64,000 bases of DNA. Source: Verrucomicrobiales bacterium (GTDB taxonomy: Bacteria; Verrucomicrobiota; Verrucomicrobiia; Limisphaerales; UBA9464). The translations under genes were made by a program, and so were the position numbers. A model generated the notes under the pieces. It did not search any database and was not told the DNA's origin. It saw only the letters and a list, made by a program, of their open reading frames with translations. Below, one piece after another: positions 18,319 to 28,800 of this stretch. The stretch's first letter is position 1, and every line of letters begins with the position of its first letter. The stretch spans positions 98,812 to 162,811 of the forward strand of contig JAIYBC010000028.1 in NCBI GenBank assembly GCA_027488845.1, written 5' to 3'.

Positions 18319-19746
18319 TCAGCGGGGACGGAACGTCCGGGGCGGGCCGCCGCGGGAGGGACCGCGGGAACCTCCAGGCCTCGGACCGCCGCCACTACCG
18401 CCACTACCGCCACCGCCACCCCTGGGGCCGGGACCACCGGAACTTCCGCCGCGTGGACCGGCTTCACGGGAGCCACCGCCGGACCGACCGCCGCCGCCCG
18501 AACCGCCGCGTTCAGGGCGTCCCTGCCCTGGACGACGATCCCGGCCGAATCCCCCGGAGCGTCCACCGCCGCCACCACCACCACCGCCACGGGACTCGGT
18601 GGGAGCCGGAACCGGGGCGCTGTAGTCGAAGCCTTCGGCACGCTTCCGAACGATTCCCCGTCCGATGAACCGTTCCAGCGAACGCAGGTCCGGCTGCTCA
18701 TCCGGACTCACGAAGCTGATCGCGTCGCCCACCGCGTTGGCGCGGCCGGTGCGGCCGATCCGGTGGACGTAATCCTCGGGCTGCGGGGGGAAGTCGAAGT
18801 TCACCACGTGCGAAATGCCGTCCACGTCGATGCCACGCGCGGCGATGTCCGTGGCCACGAGCACACGGACCGCGCCGGACTTGAAGTCGGCCAAGGCCCG
18901 CAGGCGCTGGTTCTGGGAGCGGTTCGCATGGAGCGTCGCGCAACGGATGCCGAACTGCTCCAGACGACGCGCCAGGCGGTCGGCGCCGTGCTTCATCCGG
19001 ACGAAGACCAGGACCATCTCCATCTGCGGTTCGCGCAACAGGTGCACCAGCAACTGGGGTTTGAGGCCCTTGGGGACCTCGTAGACGAACTGCGTCACGG
19101 TCTCGGCCGGATTCGAGCGGCGACCGATCTGGACGGTCTTCGGCGCAACCTGGAATTCCCGGGTCACCGACTCGATCTCCTTCGAGAGCGTCGCGGAGAA
19201 CAGAAGCGTCTGACGCTTCTTCGGCATCTGGCGGACGATCTCACGGATCGAGGGCAGGAAGCCCATGTCCAGCATGCGGTCCGCCTCGTCGAGGATCAGG
19301 TGCTGGAGTCCGGAGAAGTTGCCGTAGCGGCGGTTCATCAGGTCGATGAGCCGGCCCGGGGTGGCGATGATCATGTCGGCGCCGCGGCGCAGCGCCTCGA
19401 TCTGGTTCCGCTCCCCGACGCCGCCGTACACGGTGGCGATGTTGATGTGGAGGTGCTTCGCGTAGGCGCGGACGTTCTCCTCGATCTGGACCACGAGCTC
19501 GCGGGTCGGCGCGAGCACGAGGGTACGGATCTGTCCGGGACCGGAACGGCCTGCCGAAAGACGGGTGAGGATCGGCAGCGTGAAGGCCGCGGTCTTGCCG
19601 GTGCCGGTCTGTGCGATGCCGATGAGATCGTGTCCGGCCAGGATCGGCGGGATCGCCGCGGCCTGAATCGGGGTCGGCTCGGTATAACCGGCCTCTTGGA
19701 CGGCCTGCAGGATCCTCGGATCCAAGGCGAGTTCTCTAAATGCCAT
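18319..19746 (-). CDS. rhlE: DEAD-box RNA helicase, RhlE-like
   Basis: The product has 475 residues with the complete DEAD-box set: Q motif (GYTEPTPIQAAAIP, about 20-33), Walker A AQTGTGKT (about 45-52), PTRELV, TPGRL, motif II DEAD in LILDEADRMLDMGF (about 150-153), SAT (about 180-182), RGID and HRIGRTGR (about 333-340). The last 95 residues are Gly/Arg-rich (RGG-type), which in this family aids RNA binding. It most resembles RhlE and probably acts in ribosome assembly or RNA turnover. ATG 19746 begins MAFRELALDPRIL as expected. The gene symbol is a best match by eye. Confidence 0.9.
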   Translation of the reverse strand: MAFRELALDPRILQAVQEAGYTEPTPIQAAAIPPILAGHDLIGIAQTGTGKTAAFTLPILTRLSAGRSGPGQIRTLVLAPTRELVVQIEENVRAYAKHLHINIATVYGGVGERNQIEALRRGADMIIATPGRLIDLMNRRYGNFSGLQHLILDEADRMLDMGFLPSIREIVRQMPKKRQTLLFSATLSKEIESVTREFQVAPKTVQIGRRSNPAETVTQFVYEVPKGLKPQLLVHLLREPQMEMVLVFVRMKHGADRLARRLEQFGIRCATLHANRSQNQRLRALADFKSGAVRVLVATDIAARGIDVDGISHVVNFDFPPQPEDYVHRIGRTGRANAVGDAISFVSPDEQPDLRSLERFIGRGIVRKRAEGFDYSAPVPAPTESRGGGGGGGGGRSGGFGRDRRPGQGRPERGGSGGGGRSGGGSREAGPRGGSSGGPGPRGGGGGSGGSGGGPRPGGSRGPSRGGPPRTFRPR

Positions 19747-20047
19747 TGTCGTCGGGCACCCTGCGCCGGCTTGGAGGGCCGGTCGATGGGAAAGGGGCCT
19801 TCACGCTTCGACACCATCTCACTTGCGCCGTCCCTTTGCCACGATCAGGGAGGGAGCCTCACACAAAGGCCCCAAGCAGCGAAGTGACCACACGGATTCC
19901 AAGGATTCGGACGGGAGTTGGACTGACGTCGGATTTCCGACCGCGGCCGTGGCGCCTTGCCTCGGAGACGGATCCAAGGGCGTCCTTGGAAATCCGGGAA
20001 ATCCATGTCCTCCACCGGAGTTCCGTCGACGGGGAATCGGCGCCGTC
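19747..20047. other. Intergenic region between two helicase genes
   Basis: This stretch of 301 bp has no supported gene. It contains the 5' leader of the RhlE-like gene at its left side and one copy of the ~125-bp family A inverted repeat (19889-20012) at its right side, close to the 3' end of the Lhr-like gene. Confidence 0.6.
19889..20012. repeat. Family A ~125-bp inverted repeat, copy 1
   Basis: It begins CACACGGATTCCAAGGATTC and ends GGAAATCCGGGAAATCCATG followed by TCC; the ends are imperfect inverted repeats of each other. The internal part shares GGCCGTGGCGCC and CGGATCCAAG with the copy at 46871. It is a diverged copy, since both terminal units carry mismatches relative to the others. 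Confidence 0.65.
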
Positions 20048-22816
20048 TCAGCCGGCGTCGCCGGCGCCCGGGTCCATGTGGTTCCGCAGCGCGCCCCACC
20101 AGTGGTGATAGAGCCGCTCCAACGTCTCCTGCGGATCCTCCACCAGGAGGGCCTCCTTGATCTTCGTGGCGTACATCCCGAAGGAGAGGGGCGGAACGAC
20201 CGGGACCGGACGCAGGCGGATCGGGAGGCCTCTCGTCTCGAAATCCTCCATCCACGCCCTCGCCCGCGGCGCATCGAGGAACGTGTGCAGCGCGTCCCGT
20301 CTCGCCTCCCTCAGGAGCACGTGGGCCGGTTCGTGTTGCACCAGGACGTTGAAGATGACCTCCGCGCTCCACTGGAGCTTCCGCACGCTCTTCTCCTCGC
20401 CGAAGTGGTTTCGGCACACCATCAGCCCGGTCTGCGCCGCGTTGCGGAAATGGTATTTCAACAGGTCCGAACGCCCCAACGCCTCGTCCAGGTCCGCTTC
20501 AAAGCCCACGGGGCGGAGCAGTCCCGCCAGGTCGTCGGAACCGAGCCGCTGGTCGTCGGTGACGGTGAGCACGAAGCCGTAGTCGTCGGCCGTGACGATC
20601 GCATTGCCACCCCGCAGCCGGCCCACCCGCAGTCCCACCACCCGGGACAAGGCATCGTTCGCAGCCCTCCCGACCAGGCTGTGGAAGAAGTAGTGCCGGG
20701 AGATCCCGGCGGCCGGGACGGCGCCCGGCTCCTGGACGCGGCGTCCGGCGTCCGAAGCACGCGTCGGGGCGGATCCACGGGCGCCCAGCGCGATGGGGGC
20801 CATCGCCAATTGGCCTTCGTCCACGCCCTTGGCTTCGTCCGAGGCCCGGTCCCGCCTGCCGCCTCGGGCGTTCCGGGGACGGCCCGCGATCGGCGCCGCC
20901 GCCGGGACCCCGGGCGCCTCGCACAACTCCTCCACCAACAGGAAATCCCCGGTCGGGATCTCGCTGATGCCATGCTGCGCCGCATGGACGCGGTGGATCA
21001 CCGCCGCGTTCGCCGCACCGCAATCGAGCCGGGCCGCGATCCATTCCTGCAGTTCGGACACCGGCGCCCGCGCTTCGAGGCGGGACCGCAGTTCCCCACG
21101 GAAGGCGCGGATCTCCTTAGCCACCCGGTTGGCCAAGGGGAACTTGTTGGCACCCCAGCGCGGGACCGTCGGCACGGAACCGTCGGCGCGGGCCACCCAG
21201 CATTCCATCAGGCCGATCCGCTCCAGGCGCAGCGGACGCCCGGCGAGCGAGAAGACGTCCCCGACCCGCAACCGTCTCAGGAAGCCCTCCTCGACGCTGC
21301 CGATCCGGGTGTTCCGCAACAGGACGCTCACGACGCCTTCGCCGGCGATGGTGCCGATGTTCTGGAGGAAGTCCCGTCGGGGCGCACCGGCCCGCGACTC
21401 GAAGGTGTGTTCGTCGAGGTGGATCTTGCCGAAGAGTTCCGTGTACTGGCGCCGCAGCGAGGCGCCGCCGCCTGCGAGGAAATCCAGCACGTCGTCGAAG
21501 TCCTGCCGGGCCAGTTCCCGGAACGGCCTGGCCCGGCGGACCAGCCCGAACGCGGCGTCCCGGTTCCACACGGCGACGCAGCCCATTCCCATCAGCTGCT
21601 GGGCAAGCACGTCGAGGGGCGACTCCGGGATGCGCATCGCGTCGAGGTGGCCCGCCCGCGCCAGCAGGGCCGTGGCGCAGCACTCGACGAGGTCACCCAC
21701 GTTCGTCGCCATCAGCAGGCCGCGGCTCACCGAATGGATGTCGTGACCCGCGCGCCCCGTCCGCTGGAGCGCCCGGGCCACCCCCTTCGGCGTGGCCAGC
21801 ATCACCACCAGGTCGATGCTCCCGATGTCGATGCCCAGCTCCAACGAGGTGGAACACACCACCGCCCGCAGTTCCCCGCGCTTCAGCCGGTCCTCGACGT
21901 CCAGCCGCAGGTCGCGGTCGAGCGAGGCGTGGTGGCATTCGACGGACCCGGCGAGTTCCGGGAGCTGTTCCTTCAGCCAATACGTCGCGGACTCGGCGCC
22001 GCTGCGGGTGTTGGTGAACACCAGCGTCGTCCGGTGGCGCCTCACCAGCTGCGCCAGCTCGCGGATCAGGCGCACGCCGGTGAACCCCGCGGCGGGATAC
22101 GGTTCCCGCTGCAACGGCGTGTAGACGCGCAGGTCGATCCTCTTCACGGTCGAGACGTCCACGATCGCGCAGTCCCTCCCCTCGCCCGCGAGGAACGCCG
22201 CCGCATCGCGCAACGGATGGACGGTCGCGGAAAGCCCGATCCGCTGGAGCCGGCCGCCGGCGGCGCGGACGACCTCGTCGAGCCGTTCCAGGCTGAGCGC
22301 GAGGTGGGCTCCACGCTTGTTGGAGGCCAACGCGTGGAGCTCGTCCACGATCACCCACCGCACCGTAGCGAGCCTCGGCAGCCACCGTTCCTGGCTCAGG
22401 AGCAGGCAGAGGCTCTCCGGCGTGGTCAGCAGCAGGTGCGGAGGCCGGGCGAACTGCCGGTCCCGCTCCGAGGTCTCCGTGTCGCCGGTGCGGAGCCCCA
22501 CGCGGATCGGTGGCTCGCGGTCCGGTCCGTGGATCTCACGGAGCGGTCCCTCCAGGTTCTTGGCGAGGTCGTAGCCGAGCGCTCGCAACGGCGAGATGTA
22601 GATGCAGGCCAGGGACTCCTTCAGCACGCCCTCGCGATGCTCCGCGTCGAGCCGCTCCAACACGGCGAGGAACGCGGCCAACGTCTTCCCGGTGCCGGTC
22701 GGCGAGACGATCAGCACATGGCGTCCTTCCCGGACCAATGGCCACGCGCCCGCCTGCGCCGGCGTCGGCTCGCCGTGCCGACGGCGGAACCAGTCCATGA
22801 CCGGGTTCGAGTTCAT
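20048..22816 (-). CDS. Lhr-core type superfamily 2 DNA helicase
   Basis: The product has 922 residues. It has Walker A SPTGTGKT (about 38-45), motif Ia ISPLRALGYDLAKNL, TTPES, the DExH box as VDELH (about 155-159), SATV, the QRTGRAGH motif VI, and the large C-terminal winged-helix and Lhr-specific domains (RIGSVEEGFLRRLRVGDVF and HPYFFHSL-like segment HYFFHSLVGRAAND). The length fits Lhr-Core, not the ~1500-residue full-length Lhr of Mycobacterium and E. coli. Lhr helicases are 3'-5' translocases connected with DNA repair, notably after alkylation or crosslinks. No associated nuclease or phosphodiesterase gene sits next to it. mtnP lies upstream after a 76-bp gap. Confidence 0.9.
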   Translation of the reverse strand: MNSNPVMDWFRRRHGEPTPAQAGAWPLVREGRHVLIVSPTGTGKTLAAFLAVLERLDAEHREGVLKESLACIYISPLRALGYDLAKNLEGPLREIHGPDREPPIRVGLRTGDTETSERDRQFARPPHLLLTTPESLCLLLSQERWLPRLATVRWVIVDELHALASNKRGAHLALSLERLDEVVRAAGGRLQRIGLSATVHPLRDAAAFLAGEGRDCAIVDVSTVKRIDLRVYTPLQREPYPAAGFTGVRLIRELAQLVRRHRTTLVFTNTRSGAESATYWLKEQLPELAGSVECHHASLDRDLRLDVEDRLKRGELRAVVCSTSLELGIDIGSIDLVVMLATPKGVARALQRTGRAGHDIHSVSRGLLMATNVGDLVECCATALLARAGHLDAMRIPESPLDVLAQQLMGMGCVAVWNRDAAFGLVRRARPFRELARQDFDDVLDFLAGGGASLRRQYTELFGKIHLDEHTFESRAGAPRRDFLQNIGTIAGEGVVSVLLRNTRIGSVEEGFLRRLRVGDVFSLAGRPLRLERIGLMECWVARADGSVPTVPRWGANKFPLANRVAKEIRAFRGELRSRLEARAPVSELQEWIAARLDCGAANAAVIHRVHAAQHGISEIPTGDFLLVEELCEAPGVPAAAPIAGRPRNARGGRRDRASDEAKGVDEGQLAMAPIALGARGSAPTRASDAGRRVQEPGAVPAAGISRHYFFHSLVGRAANDALSRVVGLRVGRLRGGNAIVTADDYGFVLTVTDDQRLGSDDLAGLLRPVGFEADLDEALGRSDLLKYHFRNAAQTGLMVCRNHFGEEKSVRKLQWSAEVIFNVLVQHEPAHVLLREARRDALHTFLDAPRARAWMEDFETRGLPIRLRPVPVVPPLSFGMYATKIKEALLVEDPQETLERLYHHWWGALRNHMDPGAGDAG

Positions 22817-22892
22817 CGGTGGGACGGGCGCCTCCGGTCCACTCGCCCGGATTCCCCGGGACCCGGTACGATCCTGCGTCGGGCGGATCGGC

Positions 22893-23756
22893 TCAAAGGT
22901 ACTTGGCCAGGATCGGACCGAGCTGCTTCACCGTCTTCGCCGGCCAGAGCGACCTCTCGGTCATGATCGCGTTGCGGAGGGCGTCGTGGGCCGGCCAGTC
23001 GGCCACCGTGGGAATCGTCGGGATCGCGCGGGCGACGATCGCCTTGGCCTGCTCGGCGTTGCGCCGGAGGTTGGCGATCACCATCTCCACCGTGACGTGC
23101 GCCTCGTCCACCTTCCAGCAGTCGTAGTCGGTGACCATGGCCATCGAGGCGTAGGCGATCTCGGCCTCGCGGGCGCACTTCGCCTCGCCGAGGTTGGTCA
23201 TGCCGATCACGTCGAAGCCCGCCTTGTGGTTGGCGATGGACTCGGCGCGGGTGCTGAAGGCGGGGCCCTCCATGTTCACGTAGGTGCCGCCGTCGTGGAC
23301 ACGCGCCTTCTCGGCCTTGGCGGCCTTCAGCAGGAGGCGGCGCAACTCCTCGCTGACCGGGTCAGCGAAGGCGACGTGCGCCACGATGCCCCGCCCGAAG
23401 AAGGTGTGCTCGAAGTCGCGCTTGGTGCGGTCCACGAACTGGTCCACCAACACGATGTCGCACGGCTTCAGCTTCGCCTGCAGGGAGCCGACGGCGCTGA
23501 CGCTGACCACCCAGCGGACGCCGAGCTTGCGCATCGCCCACATGTTGGCGCGGTGGTTCAGCTCGGAGGGCAGGATGCGGTGGCCCCGTCCGTGGCGCGG
23601 CAGGAAGACCACCTCGCGCCCGGCCAACTCGCCGGTGAGGAAGGCGTCGGAGGGTTCGCCGAAGGGCGTCTTCACGGAAACCCACTTCTGCCGGGTGAAG
23701 CCCTCGATGTGGTAGAGGCCGCTGCCTCCGATGATGCCGATGCGCGGGATGCTCAT
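22893..23756 (-). CDS. mtnP: S-methyl-5'-thioadenosine phosphorylase
   Basis: The product has 287 residues. It has IGIIGGSGLY at the phosphate site, LPRHGRGHRILPSELNHRAN, YVNMEGPAFSTRAES at about 182-196 and MTNLGEAKCAREAEIAYASM, all diagnostic for the MTAP/PNP family. The sequence TDYDCW near residue 226 has the Asp pattern of enzymes preferring methylthioadenosine over purine nucleosides. It cleaves MTA, a by-product of polyamine synthesis, to adenine and methylthioribose-1-phosphate. No other methionine-salvage genes are present. ATG 23756 begins MSIPRIGIIGG; an upstream in-frame start adds 13 residues and is less likely. A DUF885 gene is divergent 146 bp away. Confidence 0.93.
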   Translation of the reverse strand: MSIPRIGIIGGSGLYHIEGFTRQKWVSVKTPFGEPSDAFLTGELAGREVVFLPRHGRGHRILPSELNHRANMWAMRKLGVRWVVSVSAVGSLQAKLKPCDIVLVDQFVDRTKRDFEHTFFGRGIVAHVAFADPVSEELRRLLLKAAKAEKARVHDGGTYVNMEGPAFSTRAESIANHKAGFDVIGMTNLGEAKCAREAEIAYASMAMVTDYDCWKVDEAHVTVEMVIANLRRNAEQAKAIVARAIPTIPTVADWPAHDALRNAIMTERSLWPAKTVKQLGPILAKYL

Positions 23757-23902
23757 GAACGCGCGGAGCGTGGTCGAAGCGGCCCGCCGAAGCAACCGGT
23801 GGACATCGGATGGCCGCCGCCGTCCGGTGGAGCTCCCCTGCCGTCGACCTCCCCACGGACCTGCCGGCTTGATGCCCGCCCCGGTCCCGGGACACTCGGC
23901 CC

Positions 23903-25696
23903 ATGAGACTCCTCCGGGCCGTCCGCACGATCTGCCCTTGGCTCGCCGCCATGAATCTCGCCGCCGCCGAGGACGCGTTCCGTCACGGCCAGCCGGTGCC
24001 CGACGAGCGGCCCGCCGCGGCCTACGTCCCCGACCTCGCCGGCGCGACCCGCCGGGAGGGCGGTGGCCTGCGTGAGGTGGTCGAGCGATACCGCGAGGAT
24101 CGCCAGGCCCTGCTCCGGTTCCATTCGGTGAGCGGCTCCGACCTGCAGCTCCGACGTCTTCTCGAGTTCGAGGAGGCCTGGGCCAAGGGGCTCGACTCGA
24201 TGTCCTACGGGCCGCTGGGCTTGGAGGAACGCCTCGACTGGCATCTGCTCCGGGCCGAGGTCCGGCATGAGGCCGGCCTGCTCGCGCGTGCCCGGCAACG
24301 CAACACGGAGATGTCCGCGCTGCTGCCCTTCGCCGAGGACCTGGCCGGATTCCAGGAATCCCGCCGCCGCCTCCGGAGGCCGGATCCCGCCGCCGCCGCC
24401 GCCTCCCTCTCGCGGATCGCCGCCGCCGCGGATGCGGCGCGGAAATCGTTGTCCGGCGACGCCTCGAAGCCGGGCCGGATCGTCGCGTTGCGGGCCATCC
24501 GCCGGCTCGGGGATCTGGGACGGGAGCTCGACGACTGGTTCCGGTTCCACGACGGCTACGATCCCCTGTTCGGCTGGTGGGTCCGCGAGCCGAAGAAGCG
24601 GGTCGACGAGGCGCTGCGGGCGCACACGCGGTTCCTCCGGGAGACGGTGGTCGGCCAGAAGGAGGGCGCCGACGAACCCATCGTGGGCGACCCGATCGGC
24701 GCAGAAGGCCTGCGGTTGGACCTGGAACATGAGCGGATCCCCTACACGCCGGAACAGCTCATCGCGATCGCCGAGAAGGAGTTCGCCTGGTGCGAGGCCG
24801 AGTGGCGGAAGGCCGCGCGGGACATGGGCCTGGGCGACGACTGGAAGTCGGCGCTGGAGAAGGTGAAGCAGGACCACGTCGCCCCGGGCGAACAGCCCGC
24901 GCTCATCGCGGACATGGCCTACGAGGCCGTGGAGTTCCTCGTGAAGCGCGACCTCATCACCGTGCCGCCGCACGCCATCGACACCTGGCGGATGTCGATG
25001 ATGTCCCCCGAGCGCCAGAAGGTGAACCCGTTCTTCCTCGGCGGGGAGGTCATCCAGGTGTCGTTCCCGACCGACGCCATGGACCACGCCGGCAAGCTCG
25101 ACAGCCTGCGCGCGAACAACCGGCACTTCTGCCGCGCGACCGTGCACCACGAGCTGATCCCGGGACACCATCTGCAGGGCTGGTACGCGGACCGCCACCA
25201 CCCCCACCGCCAGATGTTCGGGACGCCCTTCTGGGTGGAGGGCTGGGCGTTGTGGTGGGAGATGCACCTCTGGGACCTCGGCTTCCCGCTGACCCCGGAG
25301 AACCGCGCGGGGATGCTGTTCTGGCGCACGCATCGATGCGCCCGGATCATCTTCTCGCTCAACTTCCACCTCGGGAAGTGGACCCCGGAGCAGTGCATCG
25401 ACTTCCTCGAGGACCGCGTGGGCCACGACCGCCACACGGCCACCGGCGAAGTCCGGCGGTCCTTCAACGGCGACTACTCCCCGCTCTACCAGGTCGGCTA
25501 CATGATGGGCGCGATCCAGTTGCGGGCCCTCCACCGGGAACTCGTGGCCTCGGGACGCATGACCGAGAAACGGTTCCACGACTCGATCCTCGAAGGCGGC
25601 ATGATGCCCATAGAACTGGTTCGGACGCGCCTGGTCGGGACGCCGCCGCCGAAGGACTTCCCGACCTCGTGGAGGTTCGCCGGCGAGAAGCCGTGA
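23903..25696 (+). CDS. DUF885 family protein, zinc-peptidase-like, exported
   Basis: The 597-residue product starts with a likely signal peptide (cleavage near residue 22, LAAAED). The body is helical and contains HHELIPGHHLQ at about residues 414-424, the HExxGHxxQ variant of the zincin motif that typifies DUF885. FWVEGWALWWEMHLWDLG about 25 residues later supplies the probable third zinc ligand (Glu). DUF885 proteins are thought to be metallopeptidases; substrates are unknown. It is monocistronic, divergent from mtnP, and faces the large CsgG/propeller gene tail to tail across a 128-bp gap. Confidence 0.85.
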   Translation: MRLLRAVRTICPWLAAMNLAAAEDAFRHGQPVPDERPAAAYVPDLAGATRREGGGLREVVERYREDRQALLRFHSVSGSDLQLRRLLEFEEAWAKGLDSMSYGPLGLEERLDWHLLRAEVRHEAGLLARARQRNTEMSALLPFAEDLAGFQESRRRLRRPDPAAAAASLSRIAAAADAARKSLSGDASKPGRIVALRAIRRLGDLGRELDDWFRFHDGYDPLFGWWVREPKKRVDEALRAHTRFLRETVVGQKEGADEPIVGDPIGAEGLRLDLEHERIPYTPEQLIAIAEKEFAWCEAEWRKAARDMGLGDDWKSALEKVKQDHVAPGEQPALIADMAYEAVEFLVKRDLITVPPHAIDTWRMSMMSPERQKVNPFFLGGEVIQVSFPTDAMDHAGKLDSLRANNRHFCRATVHHELIPGHHLQGWYADRHHPHRQMFGTPFWVEGWALWWEMHLWDLGFPLTPENRAGMLFWRTHRCARIIFSLNFHLGKWTPEQCIDFLEDRVGHDRHTATGEVRRSFNGDYSPLYQVGYMMGAIQLRALHRELVASGRMTEKRFHDSILEGGMMPIELVRTRLVGTPPPKDFPTSWRFAGEKP

Positions 25697-25703
25697 CGGG
25701 CGG

Positions 25704-25730
25704 CGGAGACACGGATGGCACGGATCGGGG
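25704..25730 (+). repeat. Family A repeat, half copy
   Basis: The sequence GGAGACACGGATGGCACGGA matches the left terminus of the family A repeat with two changes. A possible right half with CCGTGCGTGCCGATCC at about 25791-25808 is much diverged. It lies in the convergent gap after the DUF885 gene. Confidence 0.45.
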
Positions 25731-25824
25731 ACCGGAACAAACGGTGCCGTTCGGTGTCCGCTTCCGCTGGGGGAAACCAACGGCTTGGCAACCGTGCGTG
25801 CCGATCCCTTCTGGGTCGCTCCGG

Positions 25825-28800
25825 CTATGGAACCGGGCGGCGGGGGAACCGGTAGATCGCGCGGTTCAGGCGGACCCACAGGTCGTCGCCCTGGAGCGAG
25901 ATCTGGGAGACGAACGTGCTGTTCATGAGGGAACGCTTGAGGATCTTCCGGGTCCTGAGGTCCATCAGGGCGAGGTAGGACGGACCCCCGATCCACAGCC
26001 GGTCGCCATCCAACGCAACCGCCGTCACGGAGCCGATCGGCAGTCCCTCGCCGACGCCGAGATGGAAGCCGGTCCCGCCGCGACGCGGGAGGATGGAAAG
26101 GAAGGGTTCGCCCCGGTAGTTGGCGACGACATGCGGGGAGGTTCCGCAGACGATCCATTCCGGGTTCACGGCCATCGCCGCCGTCTCCGAGAACCGTTCC
26201 CGCTGCACCCGGTTCGTCCAGGATCCGGCGGTGCGGTCCAGTTCGAGAAGACCGAGGTCGTCGACGCCGACCCACAGCCGGTCGTCCCCGAACGACGCCA
26301 ACGCATGGACCGGCCGCCGCGGGGCCCCGCGGCGCTCGGCCGGAAGGACGTCCGGGACGCTGCGGACCAGCTCCGGCGTGAAGGTCTCGATCCGACCGGA
26401 ACCGAGGTCGAGCCGGGAGACGCCTCCGGACTCCTTCGTCGCATAGCCGATCCACAGCTCGCGGCCCGAGGGGGAGAGGTGCAGTGCGGAGATCCGGTCG
26501 AAGAGCAGGCCGTCCTCGGAAGTGCGCCGACGGACCTGCCGGGTGCGCTTGTCGAACTCGACCAATCCCGCGCCGTCCGTGGCGATCCACAGCGTGTCCA
26601 CGGACTGTTCCATGGCCGTGGAGAGGAGGTCGTCCGGCACCCCGAGGAGGTTGGTGACGGAAGTGCCGCCGCCCACCGGGTGTTCGACCAGCTGATTGCA
26701 GGTGGCGATCCAGAGCCGGTCCCCGTCCGGACGGAACACGAACGGGCGATCCGGGACGAGGTGGGCCTTGGGGAGGTCGAGGAACTCCGGCTTCTCGACC
26801 ATGGTACGGCCCAGTTGCCGGTGGCAGGCGCGGACCCGGTTCTCCGGGATCACGAAAGCCGGATACGGCCCCCACGGGCCTTGGCTGTCCATCGCGACGA
26901 CCGGTTCGGGGATGTCCTTGAACCAGGCCATGGCCTCCTCGATGCGACCGGCGCCGACGAGGACGTATCCGATCCGCACCTTGTGGGCGGCTTCGAGCGG
27001 GACCGGGACGCCGGCGGCCCGCGCGGCGAGCAGCGCCTCTGTCGCCGGAAGGGAGAGATCGCGGAACCCGGGGGATTCGCTCGGTCCGAGATGCTCCCGG
27101 AGTTCGGCGTAGAACTTCCCCGGCGCAACGACGTTGGTGGGGTTCGCCCGGAGCTGGGTCAACGTCCGCACGAGCTCCGCCTGGATCGGGGTGTTCGTGC
27201 GCTCGAGGTTGCGGAGGACGCGGAGCAGCAGATAGGGACGGATCTCCCCGGCCCCCGATGCGACGCGGGGGAAGACCTCCAACAGATGGGCGATACCGAC
27301 CTCGCGGCCCTCGGCACGGCCGGCGAGGAAGTCGGAGAACGGCCCGCCGTAGTGGAACGGCTTGCCGGCGAGGGCGAGGTCGCGCCATTGGGCCAGCGCC
27401 GCGGCCAGGCGTTCCTCGCGTTCCCGTCGGGCCTGGGAACCGGGTTCCGCGGTGGGCTCGCTCAGGCTCCCCCGCACCATTCCGTACTCCGTCTCGATCC
27501 AGGCCCTGCGGCTGGGGCGCGCCTTCGCGAGCCGGCTCCGGAACCATTCCGCCGCGCGTTCCGGTTCCCCCTGAAGCAACCACGCGAAGCCGAGGGAGTC
27601 CTCGGCGATGTCGGCTGTTTTCTCGACACGGTGTCCGAGGAGCTCCTGGTGCAGCGCGATCGCCTCGGGGATCCGATCCACGGCCGGCTCCAGGAGGCAG
27701 CGGGCCAGATAGAGCTTCGCCCCGGCGTTCTCCGGGTCGAGGAGCAGGACCGTCCGGAAGGCGGCGATGGCGGCCTCGAGATCTCCCCGTCGACGGGCCT
27801 TGGTCGCCTCCGAGTCGTTCCAGGCGGCGGACCGGAGCTTCCAGAACCAGCGGTGGGCGATGAGGTCGGGTTCGTCGAGCCCGGCACGCTCCTGTCCGAG
27901 CCGCATCTGGGCGCGCACCTCGCCCTTGCGGGTCACCACCGGCGGCTTCGATGGCTTCCTCGCAGCCAACGCCTCGACGCCGGCCACCAACGCGGCGTCC
28001 AGCTCGGCGCCGCGGCGCGCCCGGATCGTCGTCCGCTCCACCTCACCGCCCACACGGGTCAGGCGCAACGAAAGCTCGATCCGGTCGCCGTCGGCGTCGA
28101 AGGACTGGAACCGGCCGTCCACCAGCCAGAACGCGCCCTGAAACCGGGACGGACCCGAACCGGACTCGACCAGCCCGGCCTGCTGGAGGCGCTGTTCTTC
28201 CAGCAGCAGGGTCGTCAGCTCGCGTTCGACGACCCGGCGGCCGGGGATCCTCAGGGCCGCGGTGAGATGCGACCGCAGCTCGGATTCGAGGCCCGGATGG
28301 CGGGGTCTCACGCTGAGGTCCTCGAACCCGCCCACGCCGACGAAGGTCACCGCCCGTGTGTCCGTCTCGCCGCGGACGACGGCACGCACGAGTCCGACCA
28401 GCGTCTCCGCGGCTTCGGTCGGGTCGGCTTCGGCGGGAAGGACGGAAAGTTCCCGGAGCTGGCCGGTCTCGGCGTCGACCAACCGGACCACGGCGTTGGT
28501 CGCGTCGCGTCCGCGGTAGGGGGCGCCGAGGAGGAATCCGTCGGCCTGGAGCAGGCGTCCGACGCGGAGCGCCTCGGCCGGCTTCACCGCCCCGGCGGCC
28601 CCGAGCTGGATCTCGTCGAGGATCCGCCCGACCTCGCGCCGCTCGAGCAGGACGACTCCGGGTTCCCCGGTGAGGCGGGCTTCCAGCAGCGCGGCGGTGT
28701 CCCGTTCCGCCCCGGGGTTTCCGGCGGCGCCGAGGCCCAGCGGACCGACGGCGAGCCGCAATGGACCGGTACGCCGGACGGGCGACGCCGGCTGAAGGGG